From: Macrostomum hystrix
Lineage: Eukaryota > Platyhelminthes > Macrostomidae
Reading direction: 5' to 3'
Assembly: GCA_950097015.1 (NCBI GenBank)
Contig: CATNEN010000001.1
Coordinates: 23,936,501-24,000,500, forward strand
DNA length: 64,000 nucleotides
Part shown: piece by piece, positions 10,201 to 21,817 of the stretch
Position numbering within the stretch: the first letter of the stretch is position 1
How the letters are laid out: every line of letters starts with the position of its first letter
Position numbers and translations under genes: made by a program
Notes under the pieces: model-generated
Told to the model about the DNA's origin: nothing
The model's database searches: none
The model's input: only the letters and a program-made list of their open reading frames with translations

Positions 10201-11130
10201 TCTTTGTTAAAGGGGCGGGTCCACTGCAGGCACTCCTGCACGGAGCTGCTGCAAATAGATCAAATTAATCATCTTCTGCTGCACTGCTTCGCAGACGAGA
10301 GTGAGCATCCGCCACAGAAATCTCTTCCGAACGCTTGCGTAGTCGTAGTGGACGACTAAGTCGTAATCTCTGCACTCCAGCCGATGCCGCCGGAGGTATA
10401 GCTCGCTTGGGATCAAATGTGACATTCAGAGGGCGGTGGTTTGTGCGAAGCACGTATTTTTTTTCCTAAAAAGGTATTTGTGTAAGCGCTTGACAGCCCA
10501 TACAATGGCTACCGCTTCCTTTTCTATTTGGGCACGGTTGCGCACTGCAGATGTCAGTGCAGCGTCTTGGAGATAAACATCAGAGGTCCATTAGACTGCT
10601 CAAGCACGGCATCCGAACCGCATCCATAGTGAGGTAGATCTTGCCGATGTGATCGAACGCATTAACTCTTCAGGGTTTATCAGCCGGTCTTTAATTTGTT
10701 TCTGTTATTACCAAGTCCATTTCACTCCAGTTCGAGTCAGTTTTGTCAGCGGCTCATTTAAGCTCACCAGATCCTTGATGCGGCGGCCGTGAAGCTCCAC
10801 CATGCTGATAAATGACTGGAGCTGTCTCAGGCTGGTTAGGCTCCGGCGATCCCTTCAGCTTTCTCGCTAGAAGGTCTAATGCCACTCTCGCTGATCTCGA
10901 ATCCGAGAAATACCGTTGGTTGAGCGTGCACTTTCCTATGTTGACGCTCAGACCATTCTCACTCAGGGCTTCAAGCACTCGAGACAGCGTTTCATCGTGC
11001 CTGACTTGATTAGTGCCCCAAATAAGAATGTCGTCGTGTTATGACATTATATGTCGCCATACATATTGATGGAAAGCTGATCCATGCACCTCCTGGAAGA
11101 TGGCTCGAGTCAGCTTCGTTCGGTGTTGTC
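10200..11130 (-). mobile_element. Decayed Gypsy reverse transcriptase / RNase H
   Basis: Minus-strand remnants run from about 11,130 downward. HDDILIWGTNQVRHDETLSR corresponds to the RT catalytic block with the first residue of YxDD replaced. It is followed by VLEALSENGLSVNIGKC, SLNEPLTKLTR-like residues, and RNase H-type residues TNHRPLNVTFDP and VADAHSR near 10,290-10,440. Frameshifts and stops interrupt all of it. No LTRs, gag or integrase are attached. It is on the opposite strand to the CsRn1-like remnant, so it is a separate insertion. Confidence 0.65.
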
Positions 11131-12600
11131 ACTGGTCCTTTGCGTGACTTTCTTTCCCGCAGTAATAGCTCTTATTTACGAATTTCTGATATCCTGTAAT
11201 CATATTTTCGTTTTGCTGCGCGCTTGGTTTCGAAAACCTTCTCGTTCCGTATGACTGGTCTCGTCTGACACGCAGTACTTCTGTCGCTCACCGAGGCTAA
11301 CGGCTTCACACGCACTCGCAACCGCAATTCGTAATTGCCTTCTTCCAAGTGAGCTCCTTCTCCGTTAGTAACTTCCTGACAATGTCTTCGTGTAAACACG
11401 AATTGGTCTACAATTCTTCGACACGAGACGCAGACGACGAGCATATGCTGATTTGTCTTGCTTGAGATGATGAAAGGCAATACCAGGGTGCAATTTCAGA
11501 TTTTTCAGATTCTTTAGCCTTCGCTGAATCTTCGCTGAAAGCATGGCAAAGCACGAGTAGACTTGCGCTGCTACAGAACCGATGAACGAGAGCATAAACG
11601 TACCGGTCAGAATGAGCTAACTCTCTAGCTCATTCAGATCGTCGAAGTCCATCGATAACAGATACTCGTAAATAACTTGTTGATCGCCTCAAAATCCAGG
11701 CGCCTATGTACTTAAATATTAATACAGTATCAGTATGTTATATAGTATAGGCTCATATTATCTAATGTCAGCCTAATGACGTGATACTAAACGAAAGTCA
11801 AGTAAGATACTAGGATACTAAGGTAAGTCAACGTATAATACATTTTTATCAAAATATTTGGCTTGTGCTATTGTCGCGTCAGTCTAGTTCTTTATGCTTC
11901 TGCATGGTGGCAGAAACTATACCCTTTCATACGACTATTGATGTATTGGCCTATTGGAGTTGTTTATTTATATTAGAATAGCAGGCGCCTAAAGAAAAAT
12001 CAGCTCGTTTAAACTATCCTTCTTAGCTGACGTTTTCTTTCGGACTGCTCTAGATCTAGTGCTACGGCTATGTAGTTAATTCGCTACTATATCTTAGTTC
12101 CTTTCGGCTTAGGCTCTTTTTGGCTTCATAAGCATTAGGCACAAACAGCCTACATTGCAGAGGTCACAAGTGGCCCATGTCACATCGGCATGATTTCTAT
12201 TATCGCTGAGTTAATTTTATAGTTAAACAAATTTAGCGCCAGATTAAGATAATATTAAATCCTAGTAAGAGCTTTAGGCTGCTTCTATATGCATAGTGGA
12301 CTAAGATACCCGTCAATTTCAAATACGTCCAATGTAAAATAAGTTTATGAGAGTCGAATGATTTAAATGGCTTATAGTTATCAGTTAGGTCGATCGTTAT
12401 AATTTATTATTTGAGCGTCGGCGACCTCGTCTCGTCAATGGTTTTTTCATATCCGATATATTTAGTACTTATTTGTTGGCAATAAACTTGAATATTAATG
12501 TCTTACTTACGCCATTTTTATCACGAGCTAAGTGAGTATCTATTTAAGAGAGGATGACGCTAGTTACAGTCTCAACAGCTACGACGACGAACATGTGCAC
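11131..12600. other. No gene recognised
   Basis: Two overlapping minus-strand frames (11,172-11,480 and 11,365-11,595) are basic and lack a recognisable domain. The remainder is AT-rich and featureless. Confidence 0.4.
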
Positions 12601-12602
12601 GA

Positions 12603-13365
12603 CGTGCAAACAAGGACCACTAGAAGAAGAAGGACGGGACACTTCGTTTCTTAGAAAATTTATTAAAGGCTGATTTTTACGGAAAAATACACTAGCGAGA
12701 TAGGCACTTTTCACTTTTTTCACCTTAAAACGTTGATAACTTTTTATTGGAAGCAGATACAAAGCTCTTCTTTTGATATAACTTACAAAATATGTTGCTT
12801 CGACGAATTTTATAAAGATTTTTTCATGAATAATTGATCTTCATATTATTTTAGTTACTATATCATGCAGCAATTATAGTATGTAGCTAACTAACTAGAA
12901 ACTAGTGACTAACTTGAATTTTACCATCTGTTTAATCGAATGCATCTATTTATTAGCAATATATGATTAAAAATAGTTGGTTATAATTGTATGCCCAATT
13001 CACTGCTTCTTTATTTTAGTTTTATCCTGTCAATATAAAATAAATTTAAATATATAGCTACCTATATTACATATAGACCTACTAGCTATGCCTAGACCTA
13101 GTTATATGTTTATCAATAATCAAGACAGTATCTATCTTGTTAAGAATTGACAGTTTTTATACTTAATGAAATGTATGAATCTAAGCAAATGATTTAATTT
13201 TAAACCAAGCTTGTTCTCTCTTGTTTTTAGACTTTAGCTTATTTTAGCTATATTGACATTATCTTTACATTAGCTAGTTTTTCCAGTATTTATTAAACAA
13301 TGATAGTTATTTGCTCTGATTTTATCGAGATGTTCTTATTTTTATTTTATATTTTTTTAATGTAA
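12603..13365 (+). repeat. Fold-back element left arm
   Basis: Inverted partner of 15,605-16,345. Short open frames inside the two arms translate to the same peptide (SYQRFK, FFRKNQPLINFLRNE) because the arms are copies; this is not evidence for a gene. Confidence 0.75.
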
Positions 13366-14079
13366 ACAATGGCATCGTTAACTGAAGTGTTTTTTTAATT
13401 TGTAGTGAAATTGTTTATTTCCTATTCATATTATTTTTTTTGGGTTCAGGGTTTGCACATGGCTAGCTATTATGTCATGAACTTATCCAATATTCTATTT
13501 TAGCCATCTATTTGCCTATCTACTGTAATTTTACATTCCTTTTTTTAACAAGTATAGTATTTTTATGGCTAATATTAGCTTGACTTGGCTGTTGATTTTC
13601 ATTAAATTAATCATTTTTATTTCCAATTGAAATTAACAGTCCAGAAGTTGTAAGTAGGCCTATTGTATTTTTTGTCTATTGGGGCAATATTATTGCCAAT
13701 AAATATAAGTAATAGCACTTCCACAGTCTATGTTTGTAAGCTTTAAATTTTCAACATTGAAACATTTAATTAAAAAAGATAAAACAAGAAGTGTTACTTG
13801 TTCCTTATCATATTTTAGCTATAATAAAGTTTTGCTTGCACTGACACTAGTACTCAGAGCTTTTGCTATTAATGTTATGCCCATTAAGATCTTCAAGGTT
13901 GATATGGCCCAGGTAAGCTATCTGGCTCTCATTCAGTAGTAGACTAATTCTGCTATGTATTAGTGTGTAATGTTAGAATATTTTTGGTAATATTATTTAT
14001 TGTATTTACTATAGTAAGAAATTGTAAAATGTTCTTGCTATTGTGGCTCTAGTATGTTTTTTACCTTTTTTGCCATTGC

Positions 14080-15320
14080 AGGGAAAGTCCATGCCTTTCT
14101 GCTTTGTGCCAACACCACTGCCCCAGTTCTACCTACCTGTGGTGGAGCCCCAGCCAGTCAGAGAACAACCTGGTGGAGCTTCTGGGCTACCTATTTGAGA
14201 GCCTAGCCTGGAGCCTAAGGACCTTGTTCATGTTTACTGCATTTTCAACCAAGTGCTGTGGTCACCAGCTAGACAACCCCATCCAGTCAGTCTAATCACC
14301 ATGTGATTGATGCCCCTTGCAAGGTAGTAAGCCTCTGACTGTCCTCATGGACATACAAAGACATGTAGAGAAAGATATTACTTCATGTCTATATAATTTA
14401 AGATCATATAGATACTATTTTTGTCTCAATTGTGAAAATTGCCTTGAATTTGAAGAATCATTTGTTATAAAGAACAATTTAAATCCATTTATTCTACTTC
14501 AGTTGATTTTGAGATTTCTTTTACATTTTTCTGATTATTGTGTATTGAAATGAGTTTCTTTTCTCAATAGTGCATGTGCCATGAGGATGTCAAATGGAGA
14601 ACAATAAATGGAAGTAGTTGCAGCTTTTTATATCTTTGAATATGAGCTCATAGTATACACATTTTACTTATGACTTAGTGCAAAAATGTGTTCAAGTAGT
14701 GCTGACCTTTCATTTTTTATCGTCTTTTATTGTTAAGATGCCTATGCAGTGTTGTGTGCCACAATAACAACAATGACAACAAAATACACTGTCAGGTAAA
14801 AAAAGCAGTGTCACAGTGCATGCTTCAGAGCCTGGTTGCAAACAAACACTGCATTGCCGGCAGTGTCTGGGGCACCAGCATAGGCCAGCAGGCAGCTTCT
14901 TTGATATGGCAATGATGTTCGTCATGGTCCACTCTGTTCATCACACAGGCAACCTCACTGGCCACACAGTGAATATGCAGCACCTTGATGGACACCTTGT
15001 CTGGACACAGCGCTTTGCTGCCTGGCTTCTTCTAGGCAAACATCACGACTTCAGCCATGGTGAATGGTGCAATGTTAAAACTGTCCTTTGACCGCAACTG
15101 AGTCTCTGGTGGCAGTGTCAGGATGTTGGGCAGTGGTGGCAGCGCATTGACTATGGCAGCAAAGAACTCACGTAGCTTGTTACTGTGCTTATGCACAGTA
15201 CTGCCTGCCAGATTCAGTTGGATGCGCCACTTTTGCCCTGTCAGAGCATTAATGGCAGACCAGGCCACATGCCATCTGGAATCATGCACCACAATGAAAA
15301 AGTAATTGTGACACAAAGGA
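14080..15320. other. Centre of fold-back element, unidentified protein-like islands
   Basis: Plus strand: after a CATTGCAG acceptor-like site near 14,080 a Pro-rich frame runs MPFCFVPTPLPQFYLPVVEP and stops near 14,196. Minus strand: 15,316 to 15,032 reads VVHDSRWHVAWSAINALTGQ, then REFFAAIVNALPPLPNILTL and FNIAPFTMAEVVMFA, with protein-like sequence continuing past the stop to about 14,800. These look like remnants of a transposase or a captured gene. I do not recognise either. Confidence 0.3.
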
Positions 15321-15604
15321 TAAAAGGACCACAGTTTTTTCCTTTTCTAAACAGAAAAATGAGTTTGAGGCATGGCACAAAGCTTTACCAATTTCAATAA
15401 AGGTAAATAAATCCTTGTTAATAAAAGAATTGCATGTATTCAGGGGTGTTATTAAGATTTTTTTATTGGGTGGCGCCAATAGGGATTTAGGGGTGCACAC
15501 AAATGGGAATTGGAGGGCTCTGTGATGGGATTTAAAAGAAAGCCAATTTTTAAAGAAAAAAACCCTTCAGGCCCCTAGCCAATTATGCCATTGTTTTCAT
15601 TAAA

Positions 15605-16345
15605 TAATAGAAAAAAATAAGAACGTCTTGATAAAATCAGAGCAAATAACTATCATTGTTTAATAAATATTGGAAAAACTAGCTAATGTAAAGATAATGT
15701 CAATATAGCTAAAATAAGCTAAAGTCTAAAAACAAGAAAGAACAAGCTTGGTTTAAAATTAAATCATTTGCTTAGATTCACACATTTCATTAAGTATAAA
15801 AACTGTCAATTCTTAACAAGATAGATACTGTCTTGATTATTGATAAACATATAACTAGGTCTAGGCATAGCTATTAGGCCTATAAGTAATATAGGTAGCT
15901 ATATATTTAAATTTATTTTATATAGAAAGTATAAAACTAAAATAAAGAAGCAGTGAGTTGGGCATACAACTATAACCAACTATTTTTTAATCATATATTG
16001 CTAATAAATAGATGCATTCGATTAAACAGAGATTGTAAAATTCATGTTAGTCACTGGTTAGCTTCATACTATGATTGCTGCATGATATAGTAACTAAAAT
16101 AAAATGAAGATCAATTATTCATGAAAAAATCTTTATAAAATTCGTCGAAGCAACATATTTTGTAAGTTATATCAAAAGAAGAGCTTTGTATCTGCTTCCA
16201 ATAAAAAGTTATCAACGTTTTAAGTTGAAAAAAGTGAAAAGTTCCTATCTCGCCAGTGTATTTTTCCGTAAAAATCAGCCTTTAATAAATTTTCTAAGAA
16301 ACGAAGTGTCCCGTCCTTCTTCTTCTAGTGGTCCTTGCGTGCAAA
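15605..16345 (-). repeat. Fold-back element right arm
   Basis: Inverted partner of 12,603-13,365. Confidence 0.75.
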
Positions 16346-16519
16346 TAGTACATTTACATTTAAAATATAACTTGGGACTTATTAGGCATATTGCGGAAGG
16401 AGTGAAAGCACTTCTGAAAACATGACTAAACAGTTTAGGGGTAAATTGCCGTAATGCATGATGATACATTTAAAAATGAAGCAGATGTAAACGACACAAA
16501 AATTCGTTATACTAAAGGA

Positions 16520-16640
16520 CCAATATCGCCGATGGAATCTAAGGACGGGACACTTCGTATCTAAAAAATAATTCAACGGCTGATTTTCACGGGAAATTGC
16601 ACTACTGAGATAGGGACTTTTCACTTTTTTACCCTAATAA
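16520..16640 (+). repeat. Diverged partial copy of the fold-back arm terminus
   Basis: GGACGGGACACTTCG, GGCTGATTTTCACGG and GACTTTTCACTTTTTT follow the order and orientation of the left arm end (12,630-12,720), with many substitutions. A second, older member of the same family lies immediately beside the first. Confidence 0.65.
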
Positions 16641-16748
16641 GTTAATAACCAAATCTATTCTTTTAATATATCTAGCAAACTATGTTGTTTCTATGACTTT
16701 TAGAAAGCTTTAGGCCTACTTAAGAATAATTGGTCGTCATGATATAAC

Positions 16749-17080
16749 TGTTGTGGGTTTCGTTACGATAATTCCGTAAATAGTTTTCTAGAACTTTCTA
16801 CCACTTGTTATAACACTCTGTTGTTTCCAGAATCTTCTCTGCGCCTCCCCCGCGGGCTATCTATGAGAACTTTCTAGAAAGTTCTCCCACTCGCTCCCCA
16901 GGCTATAAATAGAAACCCCCGCGCGGTGCACACACTCAAGACCTTTCCAGTATTTAATAATACTGCTGTTACAAATATACGCTTATCCAGTCGACTGCCG
17001 AGTGCTCCTTTCGGCGCTATACTTACATTTACCAACACTACAATCGGAATCTCTGTATTCGTTACTTCAAGAATACAACA
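16749..17080 (+). repeat. 5' LTR of the intact Gypsy element
   Basis: Contains a TATA-like GCTATAAATAG near 16,900, followed by the presumed transcript start region. The first bases after the LTR are GGGATTTTCTGGCG; a primer-binding site probably lies here, but I cannot assign its tRNA. Confidence 0.9.
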
Positions 17081-17179
17081 GGGATTTTCTGGCGTCGCAA
17101 GCAGGATCTTGATCAACTTCGAGGACGTCTAATCTACAACGACTGTCACTATTTACCGAAGGATCAAGCTACTACAATC

Positions 17180-20100
17180 ATGCCCGAAACGATGCAAGAC
17201 GAGGATATAATCAGCCTCCTACGGCAGCAGATGGAAGAAGAGCGCCAACAGCGGAACGCTGACCGGCAGATGATGCTCGACCTCATTCGGTCTCTAAAGC
17301 CTGCAGCGGACCAGTCCCAGGCTGCAGCTTTGCCGACGCATGTGACGACGTCGACTCCGAGTTTCTCGCCATTCGACGCCACGTCCGAGCTCTGGCCCGA
17401 CTACTTGGCCAGATTCTGCACCTTCACGGGCGCGAACTCCATACCCGACGACAAGAAGGCTCAGGTGTTCCTGACGAACCAGTCTCCGTCTGTCTACAAG
17501 CTTCTCTCAAACTTGGCAGCGCAGCAGACGCCGCGGAAGGAGATCAACACGCTCACTATGGACGAGATTGAGAAGTTCATGGAAGAACAGTATGACACCA
17601 AGCGCTTCATCGTGCGGGAGCGTTTCCGGTTCTGGAGCGACATGCGGCGGAAACCGGGTGAGACGATCCAGGAGCTGGCTGCGAGAATCCGCCAGGATGC
17701 AACCACCTGCGATTTCTCTTCCATCAAAGATCCACTGGACGAGGCGCTGCGCACGCGTTTCATCTGCTCAGTGAGGAACGAAGCAGTACTCAAAGCTTTG
17801 TTCAAATTAAAGGTGGAAGAGCTCACGTTCGCCCGGGCTGTCGAGATCGCCATCGAGACAGAGGAAGCCGCCCGAGTCGCCAAGGAGACGGTTTACGACG
17901 ACAAATCCAGCCCCGTTAACAAGGTTAAGCAGAAGGTTCGGCGACCCGGAGCCACTTCGGCGAAATTTACGACAGATTCTACTGCTTCCAGGTCTACTAC
18001 TGACTCTGCGTCTGGTTCGTGCTACCGCTGCGGAGCGAAGAACCATCGGGCAAACGATTGCCGATTCAAAGACGCGACCTGCCGGCACTGCAAAAAGGTG
18101 GGTCACCTAGAACCTGTCTGCCGTTCCAACGCCAAAGGATCTGCCCCTGCGGCGAACTTCAAGAAGCCAGTGAAACAGGTCGAGGAGCATGTGCTTGTAC
18201 GTGCTGTAGCCCAAACCGAGGACGACCTGACTAAGCTGGAAGTGTCGATCCACATCCAAGGCAAGGCTCTCGCCATCGAGGTCGACACTGCGACAAACGG
18301 CAACTTCATCACAGAGTCATTCTGGAAGAAGCTGGGGACGCCGCCGCTCGAAGTAGCGAAGTCACGCTACGAGTCCGCCAGCCGACACGACTTACCTGTA
18401 CTAGGTACCTTCGTCGGGAAAACGACATTGCCTGGCTCAGCTCCTGAGCACGACATCCAGTACATCGTCACACAGGTGCCCGGCTTGAATCTACTCGGCC
18501 GGACCGCCACGAAGCTGTTGGGAATCTCCGTCGACAAACTGCTCGGCGCTGCCAGCGCCATTCAAGAAGTCAACGCAGTGTTTGACCACCTGCCGCCGGA
18601 CGAGGCTCTTCAAAAGGCCTGCCGAAATCTTTGCGACGAATTCCCGGACCTGTGGAAGGACGAGCTGGGTTGCCTCAAGGACTTCAAGCTCGAGTTGCAG
18701 TTTAACCCGGATGCAAAGCCGGTGTTCCGGAAGGCTAGGCCTGTCCCCTTCGCCATCCGCGAGGAGCTCGAGCGCGCCTACGACGAGGGCATCAGGAGAG
18801 GCATCTGGGAGCCTACTGACTTCAATGACTACGGGACGCCCGTGGTCCCCGTGCGAAAGCCCTCGACCGGCTCAGAACAGCCGAAACTGCGAGTCTGCGG
18901 AGACTACTCGTGCACTATCAACCCGCAGCTGGAAGACAACCGTCACCCGCTGCCCCTCCCAGAGGAACTGCTACAGAAGCTGGGAGGCAGCTACTGCTTC
19001 TCAAAGGTAGATCTGGCCGACGCCTACAACCAGATCGAGTTGGGACCGATGAGTCAGAGGCGCCTGGCACTGAGCACCCACCGGGGTGTGCTTCTTCAGA
19101 AGCGGCTCGCTTTCGGCCCGAAGTCTGCAGTGGGTGAGTTCCAGTTCATCATGGAAATGGTAGCCGGTGATCTGCCCGGAGTCGTTTTCTACTTGGACGA
19201 CTACCTGGTCGGCGGCGCGACCGCTGATGAGCATCTCGCAAACCTACGCCGGCTTTTCCAATGCCTTTCTGACAAGGGACTTCGCTGCCGACGGGAGAAG
19301 TGCAAATTCGCCATGCCCAGCATCGAGTACCTTGGCTATGTACTGTCAAAAGAAGGCATCGCAAAGGGAACCAAGGTGGACGCTGTCCGCGAAATGCCTC
19401 CACCAAAGGACGTGTCCAGCCTCCGGTCATTCCTCGGCTCGGTCCAGTTCTACGCAAAGTTTCTGCCGCCAAGCATGGCCACGATCTCCGAGCCGCTGTA
19501 CCGGCTCACCAGGAGGGACACACCGTGGACCTGGAAAGACGCAGAGCAGCGGGCCTTCGACCAGATCAAGGAGGAGCTCTCGTCGGACAACGTGCTGGTC
19601 CACTACAATGCCGACCTCCCTCTCGGGCTCTCCTGCGACGCATCCAACGTCGGGATCGGCGCCGTCCTGTTCCACCGCTACCCGGATGGTAGCGAGCGGC
19701 CGATCGCCAACGCTTCAAAGTCTCTGACGGATGCTCAGCGCCGCTATCCTCAGATTCAGAAGGAAGCCTTTTCAATCATCTTCGGCCTAAAGAAGTTTTT
19801 CCAATACTTGTTCAACCGCAAGTTCATCCTGGTCACGGACCATAAGCCGTTGATTTCTCTATTCGGGCCCGAGAAGGAGACACCAGTGATGGCGGCAAAC
19901 CGGCTGGCACGGTGGGCTAACCTGCTCCACAACTTCACCTACGAAGTCGAGTACCGCCAGACCAAGAGTCACGGAAACGCGGATGCCCTGAGTCGCCTGC
20001 CAATGGGAGACGACCCAGATTTCGACGGGGAGGAGAGCGCAGCCGACTTCGACACGGTCTGCGCGATCAAGGTCCTGAGCCTGCAGATCCGGCCGGCTGA

Positions 20101-21442
20101 CGCCTCAGCCGTAGCCAAGGAATCATCGAGGGACCCAGTCATCTCCTCCGCCATGCGCTACTGTCGAGAAGGTTGGCCGCCAATCGGACGAGACGAGGAC
20201 GCTGAGCTGGCCCGCCTGCGGAAAGTCAAAGATTCGCTGTCCTGCTGCAACGGATGTCTTCTGCAGGGCTGTCGTCTTGTGATTCCTCAAAACCTTCGGA
20301 AGGAGGTGCTGAAGATTCTCCACCTCGGACACTTTGGAATGCAGAGGATGAAGCAGCTGGCTCGATCGGCAGTCTACTGGCCGAACATCGACGACGACGT
20401 CGAGCACCTGTGCCACGGCTGCCACAGCTGTGCTGAGCACCAAAATCATCCGCCAAAGGCCGCCGTCCATCCGTGGATGATGCCTGAGAAGCCTTGGAGT
20501 CGCCTACATCTGGATCACGCAGTCAACTTCCTCGGCACCAACTGGCTAGTGCTCACGGACGCCTACTCGAAGTACCCGTGCATACACCCGACGCAATCCA
20601 TGTCAACGCGGGCAACGATCGAGCTTCTGGAAGAAGCCTTCGCCCACTTCGGCTACCCTCACGCCATCGTCACAGACAATGCAGCGGCATTCATGGCTGA
20701 GGAGTTTCAAGCTTGGTGTCGCGAACACGGCATCGCGCACCTCACAGGAGCTCCGTATCATCCTGCAACAAACGGAGCGGCCGAACGACTGGTTCAGACC
20801 TTCAAGAAGGCCCTGAAGAAATCCAGCCTGCCACCTGCCAGGGCGCTACAGCAGTTCCTGATGCAGTACCGACGGACTCCTGCGGTCAACGGCTACTCTC
20901 CGAGCGAACTCCTAAATGGCCGGCAGATCAGGACGCAGATTGATACTCTGCTGCCATCTCCAGCCCATCTCGCCCAGGATCGCCAAGTCAAGCAGGCCGA
21001 AGAGTCCAGAGCTCGGAAAAAGGTGTCTCGCGTCCGAGAAGGCTACAACGTCGGAGATCCGGTCTACGCTCGCTACTACGGACCACGCCGCGAGAAGGAA
21101 GGCCGCTGGGTTCCGGCAGTGGTCACCAAGCGGCACGGCAGCCGCAGCGTCAACGTCAAGGTTGTCCCAAGCGGCCCAGTGTGGCGACGGCACTTCGACC
21201 AGCTTCAACCGCGACACGTGTCCGCGGAAGACAGCGAGCCAGGATCACTGCCGACTCAACAAAACGAAACGGCCGGCCACCTGATGCTGCCGGCCACACC
21301 AGCGGTGGCACATCCAGGATCTCGACCCAGGCCTCCAGGATGGCGAGCGCCGGACAAAGTCCAACACCCGCCGCCCTACGGACCAGATAATCCACGACGG
21401 TCGGCTAGGCAGCGAAAGCCACGGCTACAAATGGGCTTATAG
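17180..21442 (+). CDS. Gag-Pol polyprotein of the intact Gypsy element
   Basis: A single 1,420-codon frame from ATG 17,180. Approximate domain positions: gag about 1-275; two CCHC zinc knuckles at 281-294 (CYRCGAKNHRANDC) and 301-314 (CRHCKKVGHLEPVC); aspartic protease with VDTATNGNFI near 367, where Ala replaces the usual Gly of D-T-G; reverse transcriptase with FYLDDYLVGG near 670; RNase H with SCDAS near 818 and VTDHKPL near 890; integrase with the HHCC zinc finger (HLGHFG to CHSC) near 1047-1085 and the D,D-35-E triad (LHLDH near 1110, VTDN near 1164, AAER near 1200). There is no chromodomain and no env frame. Gag and pol share one frame, so no frameshift is needed for pol expression. Confidence 0.93.
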   Translation: MPETMQDEDIISLLRQQMEEERQQRNADRQMMLDLIRSLKPAADQSQAAALPTHVTTSTPSFSPFDATSELWPDYLARFCTFTGANSIPDDKKAQVFLTNQSPSVYKLLSNLAAQQTPRKEINTLTMDEIEKFMEEQYDTKRFIVRERFRFWSDMRRKPGETIQELAARIRQDATTCDFSSIKDPLDEALRTRFICSVRNEAVLKALFKLKVEELTFARAVEIAIETEEAARVAKETVYDDKSSPVNKVKQKVRRPGATSAKFTTDSTASRSTTDSASGSCYRCGAKNHRANDCRFKDATCRHCKKVGHLEPVCRSNAKGSAPAANFKKPVKQVEEHVLVRAVAQTEDDLTKLEVSIHIQGKALAIEVDTATNGNFITESFWKKLGTPPLEVAKSRYESASRHDLPVLGTFVGKTTLPGSAPEHDIQYIVTQVPGLNLLGRTATKLLGISVDKLLGAASAIQEVNAVFDHLPPDEALQKACRNLCDEFPDLWKDELGCLKDFKLELQFNPDAKPVFRKARPVPFAIREELERAYDEGIRRGIWEPTDFNDYGTPVVPVRKPSTGSEQPKLRVCGDYSCTINPQLEDNRHPLPLPEELLQKLGGSYCFSKVDLADAYNQIELGPMSQRRLALSTHRGVLLQKRLAFGPKSAVGEFQFIMEMVAGDLPGVVFYLDDYLVGGATADEHLANLRRLFQCLSDKGLRCRREKCKFAMPSIEYLGYVLSKEGIAKGTKVDAVREMPPPKDVSSLRSFLGSVQFYAKFLPPSMATISEPLYRLTRRDTPWTWKDAEQRAFDQIKEELSSDNVLVHYNADLPLGLSCDASNVGIGAVLFHRYPDGSERPIANASKSLTDAQRRYPQIQKEAFSIIFGLKKFFQYLFNRKFILVTDHKPLISLFGPEKETPVMAANRLARWANLLHNFTYEVEYRQTKSHGNADALSRLPMGDDPDFDGEESAADFDTVCAIKVLSLQIRPADASAVAKESSRDPVISSAMRYCREGWPPIGRDEDAELARLRKVKDSLSCCNGCLLQGCRLVIPQNLRKEVLKILHLGHFGMQRMKQLARSAVYWPNIDDDVEHLCHGCHSCAEHQNHPPKAAVHPWMMPEKPWSRLHLDHAVNFLGTNWLVLTDAYSKYPCIHPTQSMSTRATIELLEEAFAHFGYPHAIVTDNAAAFMAEEFQAWCREHGIAHLTGAPYHPATNGAAERLVQTFKKALKKSSLPPARALQQFLMQYRRTPAVNGYSPSELLNGRQIRTQIDTLLPSPAHLAQDRQVKQAEESRARKKVSRVREGYNVGDPVYARYYGPRREKEGRWVPAVVTKRHGSRSVNVKVVPSGPVWRRHFDQLQPRHVSAEDSEPGSLPTQQNETAGHLMLPATPAVAHPGSRPRPPGWRAPDKVQHPPPYGPDNPRRSARQRKPRLQMGL

Positions 21443-21480
21443 ACTTTCTATCAGCTGTACTCACAGTTTTGGTGGGGAGG

Positions 21481-21812
21481 TGTTGTGGGTTTCGTTACGA
21501 TAATTCCGTAAATAGTTTTCTAGAACTTTCTACCACTTGTTATAACACTCTGTTGTTTCCAGAATCTTCTCTGCGCCTCCCCCGCGGGCTATCTATGAGA
21601 ACTTTCTAGAAAGTTCTCCCACTCGCTCCCCAGGCTATAAATAGAAACCCCCGCGCGGTGCACACACTCAAGACCTTTCCAGTATTTAATAATACTGCTG
21701 TTACAAATATACGCTTATCCAGTCGACTGCCGAGTGCTCCTTTCGGCGCTATACTTACATTTACCAACACTACAATCGGAATCTCTGTATTCGTTACTTC
21801 AAGAATACAACA
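21481..21812 (+). repeat. 3' LTR of the intact Gypsy element
   Basis: Looks identical to 16,749-17,080 and is directly preceded by the purine tract at 21,471-21,480. It is followed by the ATAAC duplicate. Confidence 0.93.
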
Positions 21813-21817
21813 ATAAC

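Larger units (their letters stand above)
12603..16345. mobile_element. Fold-back element with long inverted arms
   Basis: About 740-760 bp at 12,603-13,365 is the reverse complement of 15,605-16,345 at high identity. Outer ends share CAAGGACCACTAGAAGAAGA, followed by GGACGGGACACTTCG. Inner ends share CTAGCTAATGTAAAGATAAT-type sequence and the GATTTTATCGAGATGTTCTT block. The 2.2-kb centre is AT-rich with short islands (see 14,080-15,320). No transposase is recognised and no target duplication could be fixed at the outer ends. It may be a non-autonomous DNA transposon. Confidence 0.75.
16749..21812 (+). mobile_element. Complete Gypsy (Metaviridae) LTR retrotransposon, probably recent
   Basis: 332-bp LTRs at 16,749-17,080 and 21,481-21,812 begin TGTTG and end CAACA and look identical by eye. 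The flanks carry a 5-bp target duplication, ATAAC (16,744-16,748 and 21,813-21,817). A purine tract GGTGGGGAGG abuts the 3' LTR. One uninterrupted gag-pol frame fills the interior. Intact reading frame plus identical LTRs indicate recent insertion and a possibly autonomous element. Clade is probably Mag-like. Confidence 0.93.

Noticed and set aside
17081-17090. GGGATTTTCT as a kB site near the Rel genes
   Set aside because: A single near-match next to a retrotransposon LTR, over 20 kb from the Rel array; expected by chance.
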